A DNA stretch of 64,000 bases from Pieris napi (lineage: Eukaryota > Arthropoda > Insecta > Lepidoptera > Pieridae). Below the pieces are notes generated by a model. That model did not search any database. It was not told the origin of the DNA and was given only the letters and a program-made list of their open reading frames with translations. The DNA lies in NCBI RefSeq assembly GCF_905475465.1, contig NC_062242.1, positions 9,141,501 through 9,205,500 on the forward strand. The letters run 5' to 3'. Below, piece after piece: positions 1 to 12,905 of this stretch. Made by a program: the position numbers and the translations under genes. Position 1 is the stretch's first letter. Each line of letters begins with the position of its first letter.

Positions 1-9
1 CTTATTGGT

Positions 10-258
10 TTTTTTTTAAAGACAATTCACACCAATTGACCGAGTCCCATGCTAAGCTGGTGTAGCTTGTGTTATGGGTACTAGGCAACGGATATACATA
101 CATATTATAGATAGATAGACATATAAATACATATTTAAACACCCAAGACCTAAGCACAACACCAAATGCTCATCACATCGATCGTCTCAGCCGGGGATCG
201 AACCCGGGACCCATGGATTCGCAGTCAGGGGTACTAACCACTAGACCAATGAGTCGTC
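10..258 (-). mobile_element. tRNA-derived SINE, family A, copy 1
   Basis: Read on the - strand the head has a pol III A box (TGGTCTAGTGG) and B box (GGTTCGATCCC). It is followed by a tRNA-unrelated body and an A-rich tail, the T run at the left edge. A second copy at 19765-20022 is nearly identical, so the family moved recently. Confidence 0.85.
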
Positions 259-2829
259 AAGTTAGTTGAAGGAAACTGTTTAAAAATGTATTTTACAGTT
301 ATACGAATGCGTGGCGCAGTCGCGAATTAAGGGAGGTGCTGTATTGCAGTTTCATGTCTTTGACAGAGGTCACAACGATCTATGCGAAGCCAAGAAATTG
401 CCTGGAGTTGTGAGGTTAATAATAATATGAATATACCTTCTTTAAATCATGATTTATCGTTAATTCTAGACGGGTTTATGTTCGATTAGGCGAGACAATA
501 GAACAATTATTTCTCGAAGACGCATACAAGAAGACTCGTTACGGGATTTCAAACATATTTTATAAGATTTATTTTTCTAAGCTTGTTTATAATTAACTTT
601 TAATTATTTAAGTAAATATAATATTTGCGATGCCTATAATCTGTACACAACTATAATATTCAGCTAATTCCTTTTCTTTTCAGAGATTTTCTCAACGTTA
701 TCAAGAAGTAATATAATCAATATGACAAATCAAATTGCTTTTTTATTTGTCTCCAGTAAAGTTACGCTCCCGTTTGAAATAGTTAACCGAAGATGATGAA
801 TTCTGTATAACGATAGATTAGCAAGACATTTGAGACTATTCTAGAACGTCAACCAACTAAAATCTAGTTTCAGGAGCTAATCATTTTCTGTATGAAGTTG
901 GACGTATTTGACAGCAGTTAACACGAGATTGTGTTTGTTACGAATTAGAATTAGGCCTTAAACGGGCACGAAATTACGGCCAATAATAAAAAATCAAACA
1001 AGTTTTAAAATTAGTCAAGCTGGGCATTGACTAAACATACCGTCTTATTAACGTTTTTAAAGAAAATTTACTTTAATTATCTTAATTAGGTACTTTAATT
1101 GTTTTTGGTATAATGAAATGCCAAAGGATTTGACAAACAACTCAGTCCGCCATTTTGTACCTACAATAAAAAATAAGCAAATTCAATCGGGTTATTGACA
1201 TACCCATAGATTATAAATGCAACTTTTAAAACATATAAATTAATATTCAATTCAAAAAATATATTTAATTCCAAATTCGCTACTGATCTACACAAAATTT
1301 TTGGCGATATAAAACCTGTTCTTTGTACAAATTGCCATAATTTATATATTTTTTAAGTTGTCAATAAATCTTTTTGATTAAGCCCGCGGAGCGCACGGTA
1401 GCTGAAAGGATGTTAAATTTATTATCTATGGCTTGCGGGTGTCGCCAACCTTTTTATTTAAGGTTAAAAAAATTAATTATAAATGTTACAAATATAGTAC
1501 TAATTAAATGTAGACTATTTATTTACGCACGTAGGTATTAAAACAAACTTTCACGTGACAAATTGATTTAACTTTTGTACCTACCATATTGAATAAAACA
1601 GATATATTTTGAATTCCCAATAACGTAGACAAACTTGTGACTCCAGGGCCGATTTTCTACACATCGACTAAATCCAGGCCTTCAGATGTTACCCACACGC
1701 CAAAGATTATCGTGGTGGGGAATGGCGGAAGGTACCTACTCAATATACAATGAAGTATGAACCAAAATGAATGAACATGAATACTTACAAAGCGGTTATA
1801 AAGGACATAGATATATTAAATCTAAAACAAGTCTTTTAATATACATACAGTCACACATAGTCTTATACTATGGTTTATAAATAAAATTACATCGGATGAA
1901 ATTAGACATGTCCATGCTATACTACCTATTAATCATATTTGCTCATATATTTTTTATTTTACTTTTTTATTCTAAAACTATTCCATTTTGTGCTTCAGAT
2001 TACACATTTTAATTTCAAATCGTATTAATTTGCGATTACAAAATGTCTTAAACACTACGTATTGCACGTCTTAAGCGCTGTCAAACATCGTAAAAAATGG
2101 ATTGACAGCTCTGAAAACTAGATTAAAGTTTGATGATGTTTGGGCCTAAATAATATTAAATTAAAATGTTGGCAACACGTGTTCATTAAGATAGTGAGAA
2201 TCGTAATATTATTTATACGTCCCGCGCCGCACAAAGAAACGGATGCGTATTGTGCGATGTATGGTGATTTAACACGTTAAGAAGAATTTTATATAGATAA
2301 GTAATTTTTGTTTAAAATAAACATCACTCATAAACCAGCCGTTTTTGTTACTACTCGTATATTATAGAAACTTATAAAAGACTTTCTTGCACTTACATTT
2401 TAAATTATCTGTGGGCAATATAGCTCACACAATCTTGATTACAAAATTGTCAAACCACAAATTTAGAATGATAATAGATACATAATTATGTTTTCCATGT
2501 GACAAGAGAGATATTCAAAGATTTGGTTCATTATGAGATGACTCGGTGAACTTCGTATCACCTACATATATTTGTGTCAAAACTTAATACAAATTAAGGA
2601 CAGACCAAAGAGATCGGACCTCATACTAGAGCTATTAAACAAAAAATTCTGAAGGACAACATATGACAACCAAGTGACAATTTGTTATTTCCAAAAGGAC
2701 GCCAAATATTTCCCAGTAAGAAACAATTTTTATCGGAAAAATCAATTGTGGTTTTAGTACCTATGTTTCTTTACTTATTATTCATTTTTCCCACCGTTTA
2801 AACCTTCCACAAATAGTTCAAGATTCAAA
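259..2829. other. AT-rich non-coding stretch
   Basis: I see no coding exon here. There is a TGTCAAAC-containing segment at about 2070-2150 that loosely resembles one at 24770-24860, perhaps an old MITE, and a short CG-rich patch near 2220. Confidence 0.4.
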
Positions 2830-2832
2830 TTA

Positions 2833-3423
2833 AGGTCGATTCACACATATCAGTGAACCCACAGTTCCGGCACAGTACCGTTACAGTTCCGTATCCGTGC
2901 TACAGTGGTGCGTCAGTGCTTCAATTCACACATATCAGTACAGATCTCTGTGGGTCTTCGTGCACAACGTTCCCTTCAGACTAGCGTTGACGTCGATTGT
3001 TTTGATGGCACTCTTCAATAACACAGAAATAGCTATGATAGCCATTGCTTTAGACGAAGAAGAAGAAGAGAATCGAGGAAAAAAAAGAAAATGGGTACAT
3101 GAAGCATGGAAGTTAAGAGAATCAGAAGGAGAATTCGTGACATTATACAAAGAATTAATTAAAGACGAAAGAAAGTATTTTGAATATTTTAAAATGCATA
3201 ATATTTTTTATTTCGATGCAGCGGCGTCAGTGATCCGTGATAAAATATCGTTGTCGCCGATCACGTCCGTGATGGCCGGTGCCGGCACTGACACTGACGG
3301 TACTGAGACGACACTGACACTGACAAGTGTGAATACATCCATAGAGAATGTTTGAAAGAATAATTATCACTGATGCGGTACTGTGCCGGAACTGTGGGCT
3401 CACTGATATGTGTGAATCGACCT
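2833..3423 (+). mobile_element. non-autonomous PIF/Harbinger transposon, recent
   Basis: Terminal inverted repeats of 48 bp (2833-2880 and 3376-3423), beginning AGGTCGATTCACACATATCA, differ at one position. The element is flanked by TTA at 2830-2832 and 3424-3426, the 3-bp target duplication typical of PIF/Harbinger. It is 591 bp long and encloses a truncated transposase. CACTGA-type repeats lie next to both termini. Confidence 0.9.
3005..3355 (+). pseudogene. truncated Harbinger transposase N-terminal region
   Basis: The open frame from ATG 3005 encodes 116 residues. An acidic EEEEE run and a basic GKKRKW stretch precede WVHEAW, then FVTLYKELIKDERKYFEYFK, the conserved N-terminal region of Harbinger (HARBI1-like) transposases, which continues into FD. 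After FYFD the family similarity stops and the frame runs into subterminal repeats encoding Thr-rich sequence. The DDE catalytic domain is therefore deleted and the product cannot catalyse transposition. The reading frame is intact within the retained part, consistent with a recent internal deletion. It sits inside the 48-bp inverted repeats of the 2833-3423 element. Confidence 0.75.
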
Positions 3424-3528
3424 TTAGCCAAACCGGTGCATCCATTCTCCAATTCTAGGGAAACAAACGAACAGCAATTCATTTATAAAAATATATATAT
3501 ACCCCCGCTAAATTTGTTTCGTATTAGT

Positions 3529-3713
3529 ATGATTTTACTTAGCCTACCTTTTTAGTATCTACATATCAAAGCTTAACATTTTGCTATGCTACACATACCT
3601 AGTGTTCGCTTTTCCAGAATAAAAACCTAAGTTCTGTATAAATGTATTTTATTTTATTTTTTTCTCTCTATAAAACCTTTCCCCAAAGTCCAAGGAATAG
3701 TACATAAAAATTA
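3529..3713 (+). repeat. dispersed repeat family E, copy 1
   Basis: The segment TTCGCTTTTCCAGAATAAAA to AAAGTCCAAGGAATA matches the reverse complement of 6763-6906 at moderate identity. It probably derives from the 3' part of a LINE; no coding remains. Confidence 0.55.
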
Positions 3714-6139
3714 CTCGGAATTGGTCCAACCTTCTTCGAATTTTGCGTTTAGCAACATATTTTGCGATCCATTTTTATTTATATACATTTTTTTTATATT
3801 AGGGCAATAGTTTTAACTTTATGCCAGTTTCAAGTAAAATTTTAGATTTTACCTACTATTTAAACCTACTTTACGTCTTAAAAGTGCCAAAGTGTGTTTG
3901 CTTGTAACTCCTTTAGTTATTTTGCGTCTATAGAACATACAAAAAGTTTCATAATCATTTGGGCATAAATAAAAAACAGTAGGACACTATACAATTAAAT
4001 CGTTATTCAAGTAGCTTCTAAACACTCCTAAATAGATATTAAAAAGAAATTCATTGTAGACATCATGTCGTGATTCACCCAAAATACATTTTAAACAACT
4101 TTATTTAATTCACACTATAGATGTTATATGGCACTTATACCGTGGAGAATAGAGTTTGGTTTCCATGTATAATCTGCATTCTTTTATTATCTATGCGCCC
4201 CTGACAGCGAAGCGTAAAATACTCTAGAGGTTTCGCAATCTCGCCACATGTTGAGGTAACTTTATATTAGCAAAATCATTACTGGCAACCCTGTGGTGAA
4301 AATTGGCGCGAATTTTCATAATTATTATTTGTGTGAGTGCTGGCTTTGTCTGCGGGGTATTAATTTAACACTTATGTTGTCCGAAGTCTGTTGCAACGAG
4401 TCTCGCAAAGAAATTCATAATCTTGACATGAGCAGTGTCAAGTTTGTCAAACTTTAAAAGAAGAAAGTTGTTTGACATTTGGGTCTAGGTTTAAGACTGA
4501 TTAAGGTTTTAAAATACTCAACGTACCGTTTTTATTCATTATTAAACATGTTTTCATGATGAGAAAAATATGTACTGACGTGACGTGCTGTATGCTTATC
4601 GGGTTCGATTCCCGGTTGGACTCAAAATCATAACCAAGTTTGCCATTTTTTCTCCATGGTAGGTTGTAAAGCTTTGTAAAGCATAAGGTGAAAATCGAGA
4701 TCTGACACACTTGTAATTCGTAATTTATTGTATATAAACGTAATTTAATAGTCATATGCTTGGTCCTATCAGTGAAAGACGTTGTAAGTAGGTACAACCC
4801 TGAGAATGAAGCTCTAAGCAGCCTGAAACTATTTTAAGTAAAATAAGTACCTATGTTAGGAGGTGAACCAAACTTAACCTATAAATAATTATTGTTTTCT
4901 GTCATTCAGTTCAACATGAATTAGATTTAGATATCCATATAATAAGTTGGTACCGACCTTATTTTGTAAATCATGTAGAACACAATCACCTCTGGCCAAA
5001 CTCTGTGGTTTATGATTAATTGTCTATGCTTTATTGCTTCCAAAATTAAATTTCCCTATTCGTTCCTAAGCAGTGATGCGATATATTTTTAATTTGGAAA
5101 TTGCACAGAATATAATTGAAACGTCGACGAAGTTACAGGCTCGAGCTAGTAAAGACTAAGACATACCTAAAGATATATAGAGTATGTATGAACGTATTAA
5201 AGTAATGCTCAGTACTTTTGCGGCTTCGCCTTGGGACCTTAATCACGTGTGAGAGGTCACACGAAGGTCAAACATGAGCGTATGTTTATGACAGTTGCTT
5301 AGTTTGTTCTTTACAAATAATTTCTTAATTGCACCAAATGAGTGAGCAATGTTTTTAACGAAGAATTTTAACTCTCTTTGTCCGTGAGTGTATGAACTTA
5401 AGCCCTCCAAAATATGTCTTCTAGATATTATTTCTAGAAACAGAATTTGGTTGCTGTTTCGGGATGTTTTATTAGAATATTGTTGCCTTATTAAATATTT
5501 TTTTAATTATAAATGTCTGTTTTTTAATTATGTATATCTGGACCTAGTTGGTGTTATCATTTATTTCATGCAAATTGAATGCTGCGGAATAACGCTATGA
5601 ACCTCTTCTTTCCAAATGTTTCTTTTTTAGGAGCCACCAAAATTAGGTTAAGGTAATGCCAGACTCGATTACCTATTCCTATAATTATACAAATGTCTAA
5701 ATAAAATCACGGTCATGTGTTTATTTCACTTTATTTAGTTGGAAGTACCCCTAAGCCAACAATACGATACATGTAAATCAATAAATAAACATAAAATAAG
5801 ATCGAAATCTGTTATAGGTAGCTCATTAAAGCGGAGACAGGTTCCAACAACGTAAATCATCCAACATTATTTATTACAATACCAATCTCACCCACGTCCC
5901 ATTCCATTTCCTACATATCTCCACGGAAAAACCATCTCTAGACCCGTTCTCCTTTAAATAAAACAAAAGACTAGACATGTCGTTAAAACAATTGAGTGTT
6001 TATAAAAAAAGTAGATGACAGCGCGGGAATTTGAATTGTCCACCATCTTGATAGAGATTATTTTGGCGGGAAACGCTAGGGTTGTAGAATGCTTCGTTTC
6101 GTTCGGATGGAAAGTGGTTACATATTTATAAAATGGAAT
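3714..6139. other. non-coding stretch with a SINE-like B-box remnant
   Basis: No host exon is visible. GGGTTCGATTCCCGG near 4598 resembles a pol III B box from an old tRNA-derived SINE. Confidence 0.35.
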
Positions 6140-6290
6140 CGATTTTTAAACGGGCCAATGGGTGGGCTCCGTTATAGAGGCGGGACGCGCGCGCTCCACC
6201 CAATGTTACTTGTCAGATGAGCGTCTCATTTTTTTGCTCATTCGCGCTGCGTCCGCCGGCGCGGTCGCTCGTGCAGTTAGGATATGTATG
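6140..6290. promoter_or_regulatory. CG-rich island, possible promoter or enhancer
   Basis: This block is strikingly GC- and CpG-rich in an AT-rich setting (GGCGGGACGCGCGCGCTC, GTCCGCCGGCGCGGTCGC) and has two CCAAT-type motifs (GGGCCAATGGG near 6153, CACCCAATG near 6198). No ORF or repeat homology is seen. It may be a second promoter or a conserved regulatory element; strand and target are unknown. Confidence 0.25.
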
Positions 6291-6762
6291 AAGACAGACT
6301 ATAAATGGAAAATTAAATTTTATTGAACTTTTTTCTATTTGAAGAGTTAACGCAATAATTTGAAATAATTATTTTTATTGTCATTGTTAATTGGTTATAA
6401 TTATTATCACCAAACCATCAACTTAAAAATTATCAACAAAAATGCACGATTGTCAAAAATTACGCAACATATTTTATTAACAAATCACAAATTGTGTTAT
6501 AAAATTTTTTGTTCATAAATAAAATATTACTTAAAATGAATAATGACTACATGGGTCACTATCTCATTTTAAAACGATAAAATCGCTGAGATTAATGACA
6601 GTCACCAGTCATTACTTAATTATGTTGGCATATTGCTTTTTATCTCTCTTCGTAGCTCAGTGGTGAAACGACTCGTAAGATTTTGATTATGAAATAAAAC
6701 ATATGTCTATATAGATTAAAATCGATGGCAAAATATATCGAGAAGGTATTTTTAAATTATTC

Positions 6763-6906
6763 CTTGGACTCTGAGGAAGGTTTTTGTGGAGAGAAAAATA
6801 TAGTTTTTTTTTCGTTTTTATTCCGGAAAAGCGAATACTCTCTAAGCATAGCATAATGTTCCATATGTTGCTATGTTACTACTAAAAAGGTTAAGTAAAA
6901 AATCAT
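6763..6906 (-). repeat. dispersed repeat family E, copy 2
   Basis: Reverse-complement match to 3529-3713, sharing CCTTGGACT, AGCGAATA and GCATAGCATAATGTT blocks. Confidence 0.55.
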
Positions 6907-7050
6907 ATTTTGGCGAAAATCATATCTAGGTTTTATTAAAAAAAAAAAACAAGCTGGGGTACAATGCTTCTTTCGGATGAATGAATCCCTGTTCCCCTGC
7001 TGAAGCGTCTAGCCAGTTTGTCGTCCTCCAACCCTATCTAATCTAATTTG

Positions 7051-7118
7051 CGCTCAGACCGAGAATCGAACCCGCTACCAGTGTCATAGTGCCTTTACAA
7101 AGCCGGTCGCGTCGAGGC
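7051..7118 (-). repeat. degenerate tRNA-like SINE head
   Basis: Read on the - strand it contains GCGGGTTCGATTCTCGG, a pol III B-box-like block, but no convincing cloverleaf. Likely an old SINE fragment. Confidence 0.4.
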
Positions 7119-10100
7119 ACTCTTGTAGTAAAAATTTATAAACAGTAGGTACATAGGTATTAATAACATATACACTAAGTATACCTTTAGACAATTACGT
7201 AAAACAACTTTTTAATTTAGTTTATATTGAATACTTCTCGAAGCAAATATTTTGCTACAAAATTGAATTTTATTGCATTAAATACTTCCTTTTTAACGGA
7301 TCGTTGTCTTCAGACACTAATTATTTATATGTTTTAATTAGGTTTAAATTAGTTAAAAATATCTAAAGATTTACTAGCAACGGAAAGTAGAATTTTTCTA
7401 ATTATAGTACTCTCAACTAAGAGTACGCAATGTTACAAATATGATAGAACTAAAAGGATTCCTAGAAAATAGTGTTCATTTTCTAGGACACATCTCTAGT
7501 GTTCTTCGAGACCCCCCGGGCTTGCTTTTACGTAGTGAAAATATCTCCAAGCAAGACATTTATGTGTTATGTCTAAGCGCCGAATGGAATTTCTACAAGT
7601 AAAAAGAAAAAAAACATTCATTGTTTCGAGTTGATGAACAACTATATTATCTACAATTGTTAAAAAAAACCATTTGTCTGTGGTCCCTTAATTTCATACA
7701 CAAATAAAAAGGTAATATGTCTATGCTATTCACTCATAATTGCAGATTCACAGCGGTCAAGTTTTAAAATACAAACGAAGGTCGAATATCTGTGTTAAAC
7801 CGTCGTTCCTAACTTGGCTAGCGTAGTGACACCTCGGAATGTTTTTATGCTTCGCTTTTTAAATATTCAAATCGAATCACCCAAATTAAGTAGCCATAAA
7901 CGGAATCAGCTTCCAAATTTAAATATTTCATTCGTGCTCACAAGAGCGCGTGCTTTGATTTGTGTGTGAACCCGTCCTTGTGTGGGTGCGTAGATGCGTT
8001 CGATGCAGTATCGATAAAAATATCTGAGGTTTTTTAATTGTCATTTTTTACAAAGATAAATGTTGAAATGAAAATAGATATTTTTGGTATATATTTCATT
8101 AATACCAGATAAGTGTGTTTTAACTTATAAATAATCCAGCCTTTTATATATCTGATATATTGTAACTGTTATTGTATATAGTTATTATGAAACTTGAACT
8201 TGGCCTTGAAATGAGTATCATCAAGGCATTCACGCACGATGATAAATAATCTGTTTTGTAATAATTTGCATAATCTTGTTAGAGTCGCTTTCAATACGTA
8301 TAGAAAATTTATATTTTGATTATGTATTAAATAGTGAATAAGCTTTGTGAATCGAAAGACCAAAATTTATAATGAGGTAAATTATAAAGTGTGTTACAGT
8401 CGTCCATGACCTCGGAGAGTGAATACCTCTTATTATTTGGACAAATTTTAAATTAAACATTGAATATAAAGATATTTTTTAACTTTGTGTTGTGGCGTAT
8501 TGTGTATATTCGTTTGTTGTTTTAAGTACATATCAATTATAAATATTATCTTTCGAAATAAGAGTAGGTAATACTTCAATAACTCCGTCGGGTTTTTATT
8601 TATTATTGTTTTGAATAGCACTTAATTGCTTGCTCATTTGTCTCCTGTCCCATAAAAAAATACATATATGCATAAGTAAATGTTATATGATTGTCGATAT
8701 CGATAAAAGTGCAACGTGTAAAATGCCCATCCCTATTCCTTTTGTCGTAGCGCGCCGCGCGTTGATAAGGAAACATTTTAAATTAGTGAAGATGGAGAAA
8801 AAAATATTATAAAATTTCATTTTTATTTATATTTTATCACACGTACAAAACGGGTAGCCGACCGCTACCACGGCCGATATAAATTATATCATTTTTCACT
8901 GCGACAACCCTAACGGGCGTAAAAAATGACGTCCCATTGAGTTCCAAGTTTGAAAGTTTTGCCGCGTTTTTTATTCGTTTCCGGGCGACGGAATTCCAAT
9001 ATTGAACTTCGGCATTTAATGAATATAGTTTTGATGTTTGCTTTTATATTCAAGATTCTGGAAAGTAATTAATTATCGTTGTCTACAGTTTTCATTAAGT
9101 AAAGATGTTACTTGTAACTAACCGTACTTGGTTGGCACCTAAAATTAAATAGTGAATAAAATATTTGTTGCTGCTATTTAGGTAGCCATTTGACTTGGCT
9201 TGGCGAACTAATTGGCTACAAATAAAAACTCTTTGGTAGTAGTTGTTTGAACTAGATGATTAAAACTTCTTACCTGCATGAGTAATAAATGTGTTCTACA
9301 TTTAAATAACGACCTTGATAATTTTACGATTCGGTTTTTTTGACGATGACCGGATCCACGTTACTTAAGAATTTCAATTGTCAAATTAGGTCAGGTTTTT
9401 CGTGAAGACAAAAATGTCTGCAATAAATACTATATTCTATCCTATATAGACGTTGATGAGTCTTTGTAAAATATATCTAGAACCTTTCTCTATCGACATT
9501 ATCAATTGCGCCATGAAGACAGTTTCTTGTTTCTAGTGATGACACCTACTACCTATTATAAATAATTCTGTCTTGACTTGATTTTTTTGTCTGCAATGGA
9601 AAAGCCTCAAACTACTGAACCGATTTAAAAATTATTTTAACAATAAAGCAAGTGACATAGGTCAACTACGCACTATCACAAATCAATGGATCTATGTAAA
9701 ATGTTACAAAAAACGGGACAAATATTTCCTCTGTTTATTTGATATTGATCTCAGGAACTATAGCTTCGAATTAAAAAAAATAAAGTTCATTTAAAACAGG
9801 TATTTAGAACGTTACGATTGAATCAACGCAGGTAACACCAGGGCCCACCTATTATGCAATAATCTTGGTACACTTAAATACAAATTCGTAATATTATCGC
9901 ACCGTCTTACCCCTTGTAAATGAATAGGTCGGAATGTCCGTTAATCCTTACAGAAGTCACACAAGGGCCTATATTAAGTTACTGGCAGACAGACAGAGAC
10001 AATGTAGTAATCACTATAGAGGTAAATTACTAATAGAGTCATTATTTGTTTATACAGATAAAGACAATAGATTAATAAAAATTAGACTGGCAAAAAAATT

Positions 10101-11131
10101 GAATTTCGAATTCACACTTTTTTCGTATTTCAATTGTTTGAACTAATTTTTAAACTTATTTGTGATGATTGTGGACATTGAATACAGATTATAAATTACC
10201 TACTGTACAAATTAGGACGCTCATTACCTAATTATTGTCTGTGAATAATCGGTAAAACAGAATATTCGTCTATTCTCTCTTCATGAGGTTATCAATAAGA
10301 CAATGTATTTAGCGTTTAAGTGTTATAATTATTTTTAGTAAATACCTACACAAGGCAGCTAAAAATAATATGTTGTTTTACTAAGTTGCGGTCGAAAATA
10401 CTTAACGGAATCATTTGGAATACGATTCCGGTATAGGTGTTTATGCTGAAATTCCAAGTTGGAATTTTTTAATACCTACAATTGGTGAGCAAATTATTTG
10501 AATAATTTTATTTATACAAGCATTTGTTTATAGTTCCGTCAGAATGTGGGACAATTTAGAGACTGGGCTCTATATATTTATCTTACAGAGTATTCATTCT
10601 TAAAACATAATCATAAATTCATTTAATATCCGCAAACTATGAATTTTAATTCGTACATCAATTAACCCGTTGCTCATTTAAAATTAATGTTATTCAGACA
10701 AAACATATCGTAAAAATACCATTAAAAAACCAATTTTTCAAAGCACACGTAATAATGACGAAACCTCTGATTTTAATGAAAATTATAATTATTTGATAAT
10801 ATAAACATCTTAATTATATGACAGTAATATAAAAATGTAAAAGCTCAGTGAAGAATGTACTTTATTACAAGGAGGGAAAGTTTAAATTTAACTGTGCCTC
10901 AACTTTGATAAATGACAAATCTAATCGAACCTTTGACAAATTATACGAATATTTAGCGATGACATTCTCTATGAGCTGTCACTTTTATAATTGGAAGACG
11001 AAGATAATGTATGAATATAAAACGGTAACCACAGAACACACAAATTCAAGTTAGGCCGAATGTACCTACGTGTGTCATATTTTTTTATATAACTGGGCAA
11101 TTGGGCAGAAGAGAGCATAGACACATTGCTT
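7119..11131. other. AT-rich non-coding stretch
   Basis: No exon or full repeat is recognised. CTACTGAACCGATTT near 9615 is a motif common in lepidopteran retroelement tails. A CpG-rich patch lies at 8745-8765. Confidence 0.35.
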
Positions 11132-11225
11132 GATGGCTTGCAAGTGCGTTGCGTATTAAGAATTGGTACGCTCTTTTGAAGGAATGTAGAATAGGTTCAG
11201 AAATACTTCAGTGGGCAGCTGTTTG
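11132..11225 (-). repeat. LINE ORF2 C-terminal fragment
   Basis: The block GCAAGTGCGTTGCGTATTAA, GGTACGCTCTTTT and ACTTCAGTGGGCAGCT matches related fragments at 12962-13112 and 40190-40440, all oriented with coding sense on the - strand. Confidence 0.55.
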
Positions 11226-11304
11226 CAGATTGACGTCGTGATACTAATATAATCTAAGTTTAATTAACATAAGAGTATGTCTTATCGTTTTTCCATCTTC
11301 CCAT

Positions 11305-11397
11305 GAACATAGAAAGTCCATTGGTGCACAGCCGGGGATCGAACCTACGACTTCAGGGATGAGAGTTGCACGGTGAAGCCACTATGCCAACACTGGT
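11305..11397 (-). mobile_element. tRNA-derived SINE, family B, truncated (head only)
   Basis: On the - strand it reads through the tRNA-like head with the B box GGTTCGATCCC; the body is missing. Family B occurs more than ten times in this window. Confidence 0.75.
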
Positions 11398-11499
11398 TTG
11401 CTTTAAATTGAATTATTTTAAGTGTACCTACAGTAAATAACAACTTCTTAACCTACTAAAAATAATTAAATATTAATAAAAAGAAAATTAAAAAAAAAT

Positions 11500-11965
11500 T
11501 TGATTCCTGTGTCAGAGTACCTTTAACGCTGGCAGCATTTCCTCGCTGTATTGCGATACTTATTCGTTGAGCGAAGAAAGCAACAGCCTTGCGATTCTGT
11601 AACTCACTTTACGAACTCACACAGCGGTTTTCGCATCGGCGGTCGCTCTTAAATCAGTCGTGAAGCAGTCATTTTATGATTTGGCATTCTGAATGGGTGG
11701 GAGCTAGTAGTTTATTGCTTATCAGAATGCCAAATCATATCATAATCAATCAAAACCGCTGTGTGTGTTCGAAAAGTGAGTTACAGAATCGCAGGGCTGG
11801 GGTCACCGGTACTATCTACCAGCCACCAACTTAAACCTTTAATTAGCGCCTGTGCACTTGAACCCCACAGCCAAAGAGGTTCTACTCTAAAGGGAACACA
11901 TTTTCGATTAAAGACTTATATTTGAGCCGTTTATTATTTTCCTGTTCTTTTAAATACCTACTCAG
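11500..11965 (-). mobile_element. LINE family R 3' fragment, interrupted by a MITE
   Basis: Sequence from ACCTTTAACGCTGGCAGCAT to GGCACC-type blocks matches 45830-46030 and 55190-55390. A separate inverted-repeat element at 11590-11793 is inserted within it: the matching sequence resumes at GGCTGGGGTCACCGGTACTA. Confidence 0.75.
11590..11793. mobile_element. MITE nested in LINE family R
   Basis: Terminal inverted repeats of about 45 bp begin GCGATTCTGTAACTCACTTT on both ends. An inner inverted segment, TGATTTGGCATTCTGA, lies at about 11675-11690 and 11723-11741. Length is about 204 bp, no coding capacity. Exact target duplication is unclear. Confidence 0.8.
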
Positions 11966-12253
11966 AGAAACGAATAAACGTGACTCACATTTATATGCGA
12001 CAAAACGTATATTTTACTTAAAACTAGAAAATTTCACCACAAGGCTGTCTATTAAATAGCTCATCACCATAAATTAGTTGGAATATTGAATTTGTTGTCA
12101 TCGCGAGCCATAAACTCTGATGGCCCGCGTCTGGAGGTTCTATGACACCTCGCTGGACGCTCGTTAAACTTTCTGTATTATTTATTAGGGTTCTCTAATA
12201 ATAAATAAGTGTTGCCAGCGTTAAATATCCTTTATAAATTTGTTTTAATTTTC

Positions 12254-12602
12254 TTTTGACGTGACAACGTCTTGTAATTCGATGGAGCCGGCTACACGCA
12301 CGAAAAAACATGACGCGGCGTTACCTCGCTCTGAGGCATTCCATTTAAGGCTTGAAGTGCAAGCGAGAGCGCGGAACGAGCGACAAAGAGGCACAATCGG
12401 ACTCCGCGTTCGTTCGTTAAAAAAATGACATAATTGTATATATGCGTACAAATAAATGTAACTTGATCAATTCAATTGTGATTTCCATTTACCTCCTTCT
12501 CTATATCCATACAAAATATCTATCAAACAAATAAAATTAAAATTTTCTTTTGAAAAATGCAACCATTCCGTCAGTATTACTTATGACGTTGTCACGTTCA
12601 AT
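12254..12602. mobile_element. candidate non-autonomous DNA element
   Basis: GACGTGACAACGTC at 12258-12271 is mirrored by GACGTTGTCACGTTCAA at 12585-12601. The interior is unusually GC-rich at 12285-12415. A competing reading uses the direct repeat ATTTTCTTTTGA at about 12248 and 12542 as target duplication. Confidence 0.45.
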
Positions 12603-12800
12603 TATCGTCAGTAAACCGACTTTACAGACAACCGATTTTATTATTACTGTTAAGAATATTGTAAATACTGATTATTTGTGTTATGTGACTGCATTTTCAA
12701 TCAGAAATTTATGGAACGCAATATCAGGAATATTTTACGTGTTCAAAGGCGTTCTCAAAGTCACTCTGAAGTATGGTTAATTTTAGTTTAGTATGGTTAT

Positions 12801-12844
12801 ATCTCTTCTAATTAGCGAATTAAATTAGGATAATTAGAAGAGAT
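12801..12844. repeat. perfect 14-bp hairpin
   Basis: ATCTCTTCTAATTA at 12801-12814 and its exact complement at 12831-12844, with a 16-nt loop. Confidence 0.75.
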
Positions 12845-12905
12845 TCCATTTTATTTATTACAGGACGCAAATAGGATCTGATTTTAAGTGATAGCCCCTG
12901 GACAG

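Noticed and set aside
180..258. Possible tRNA gene (A and B boxes)
   Set aside because: Repeated with flanking body at 19765-20022 and lacks a proper anticodon stem and acceptor; it is a SINE head.
9934..10146. 70-codon + strand frame as a small gene
   Set aside because: No conserved motif, no splice or polyadenylation context, surrounded by featureless AT-rich DNA.
12245..12451. - strand frame of 68 codons in a GC-rich block
   Set aside because: Lies within a candidate DNA element and shows no protein-family signature.
12801..12844. MicroRNA precursor
   Set aside because: The stem is only 14 bp, too short for a typical precursor.
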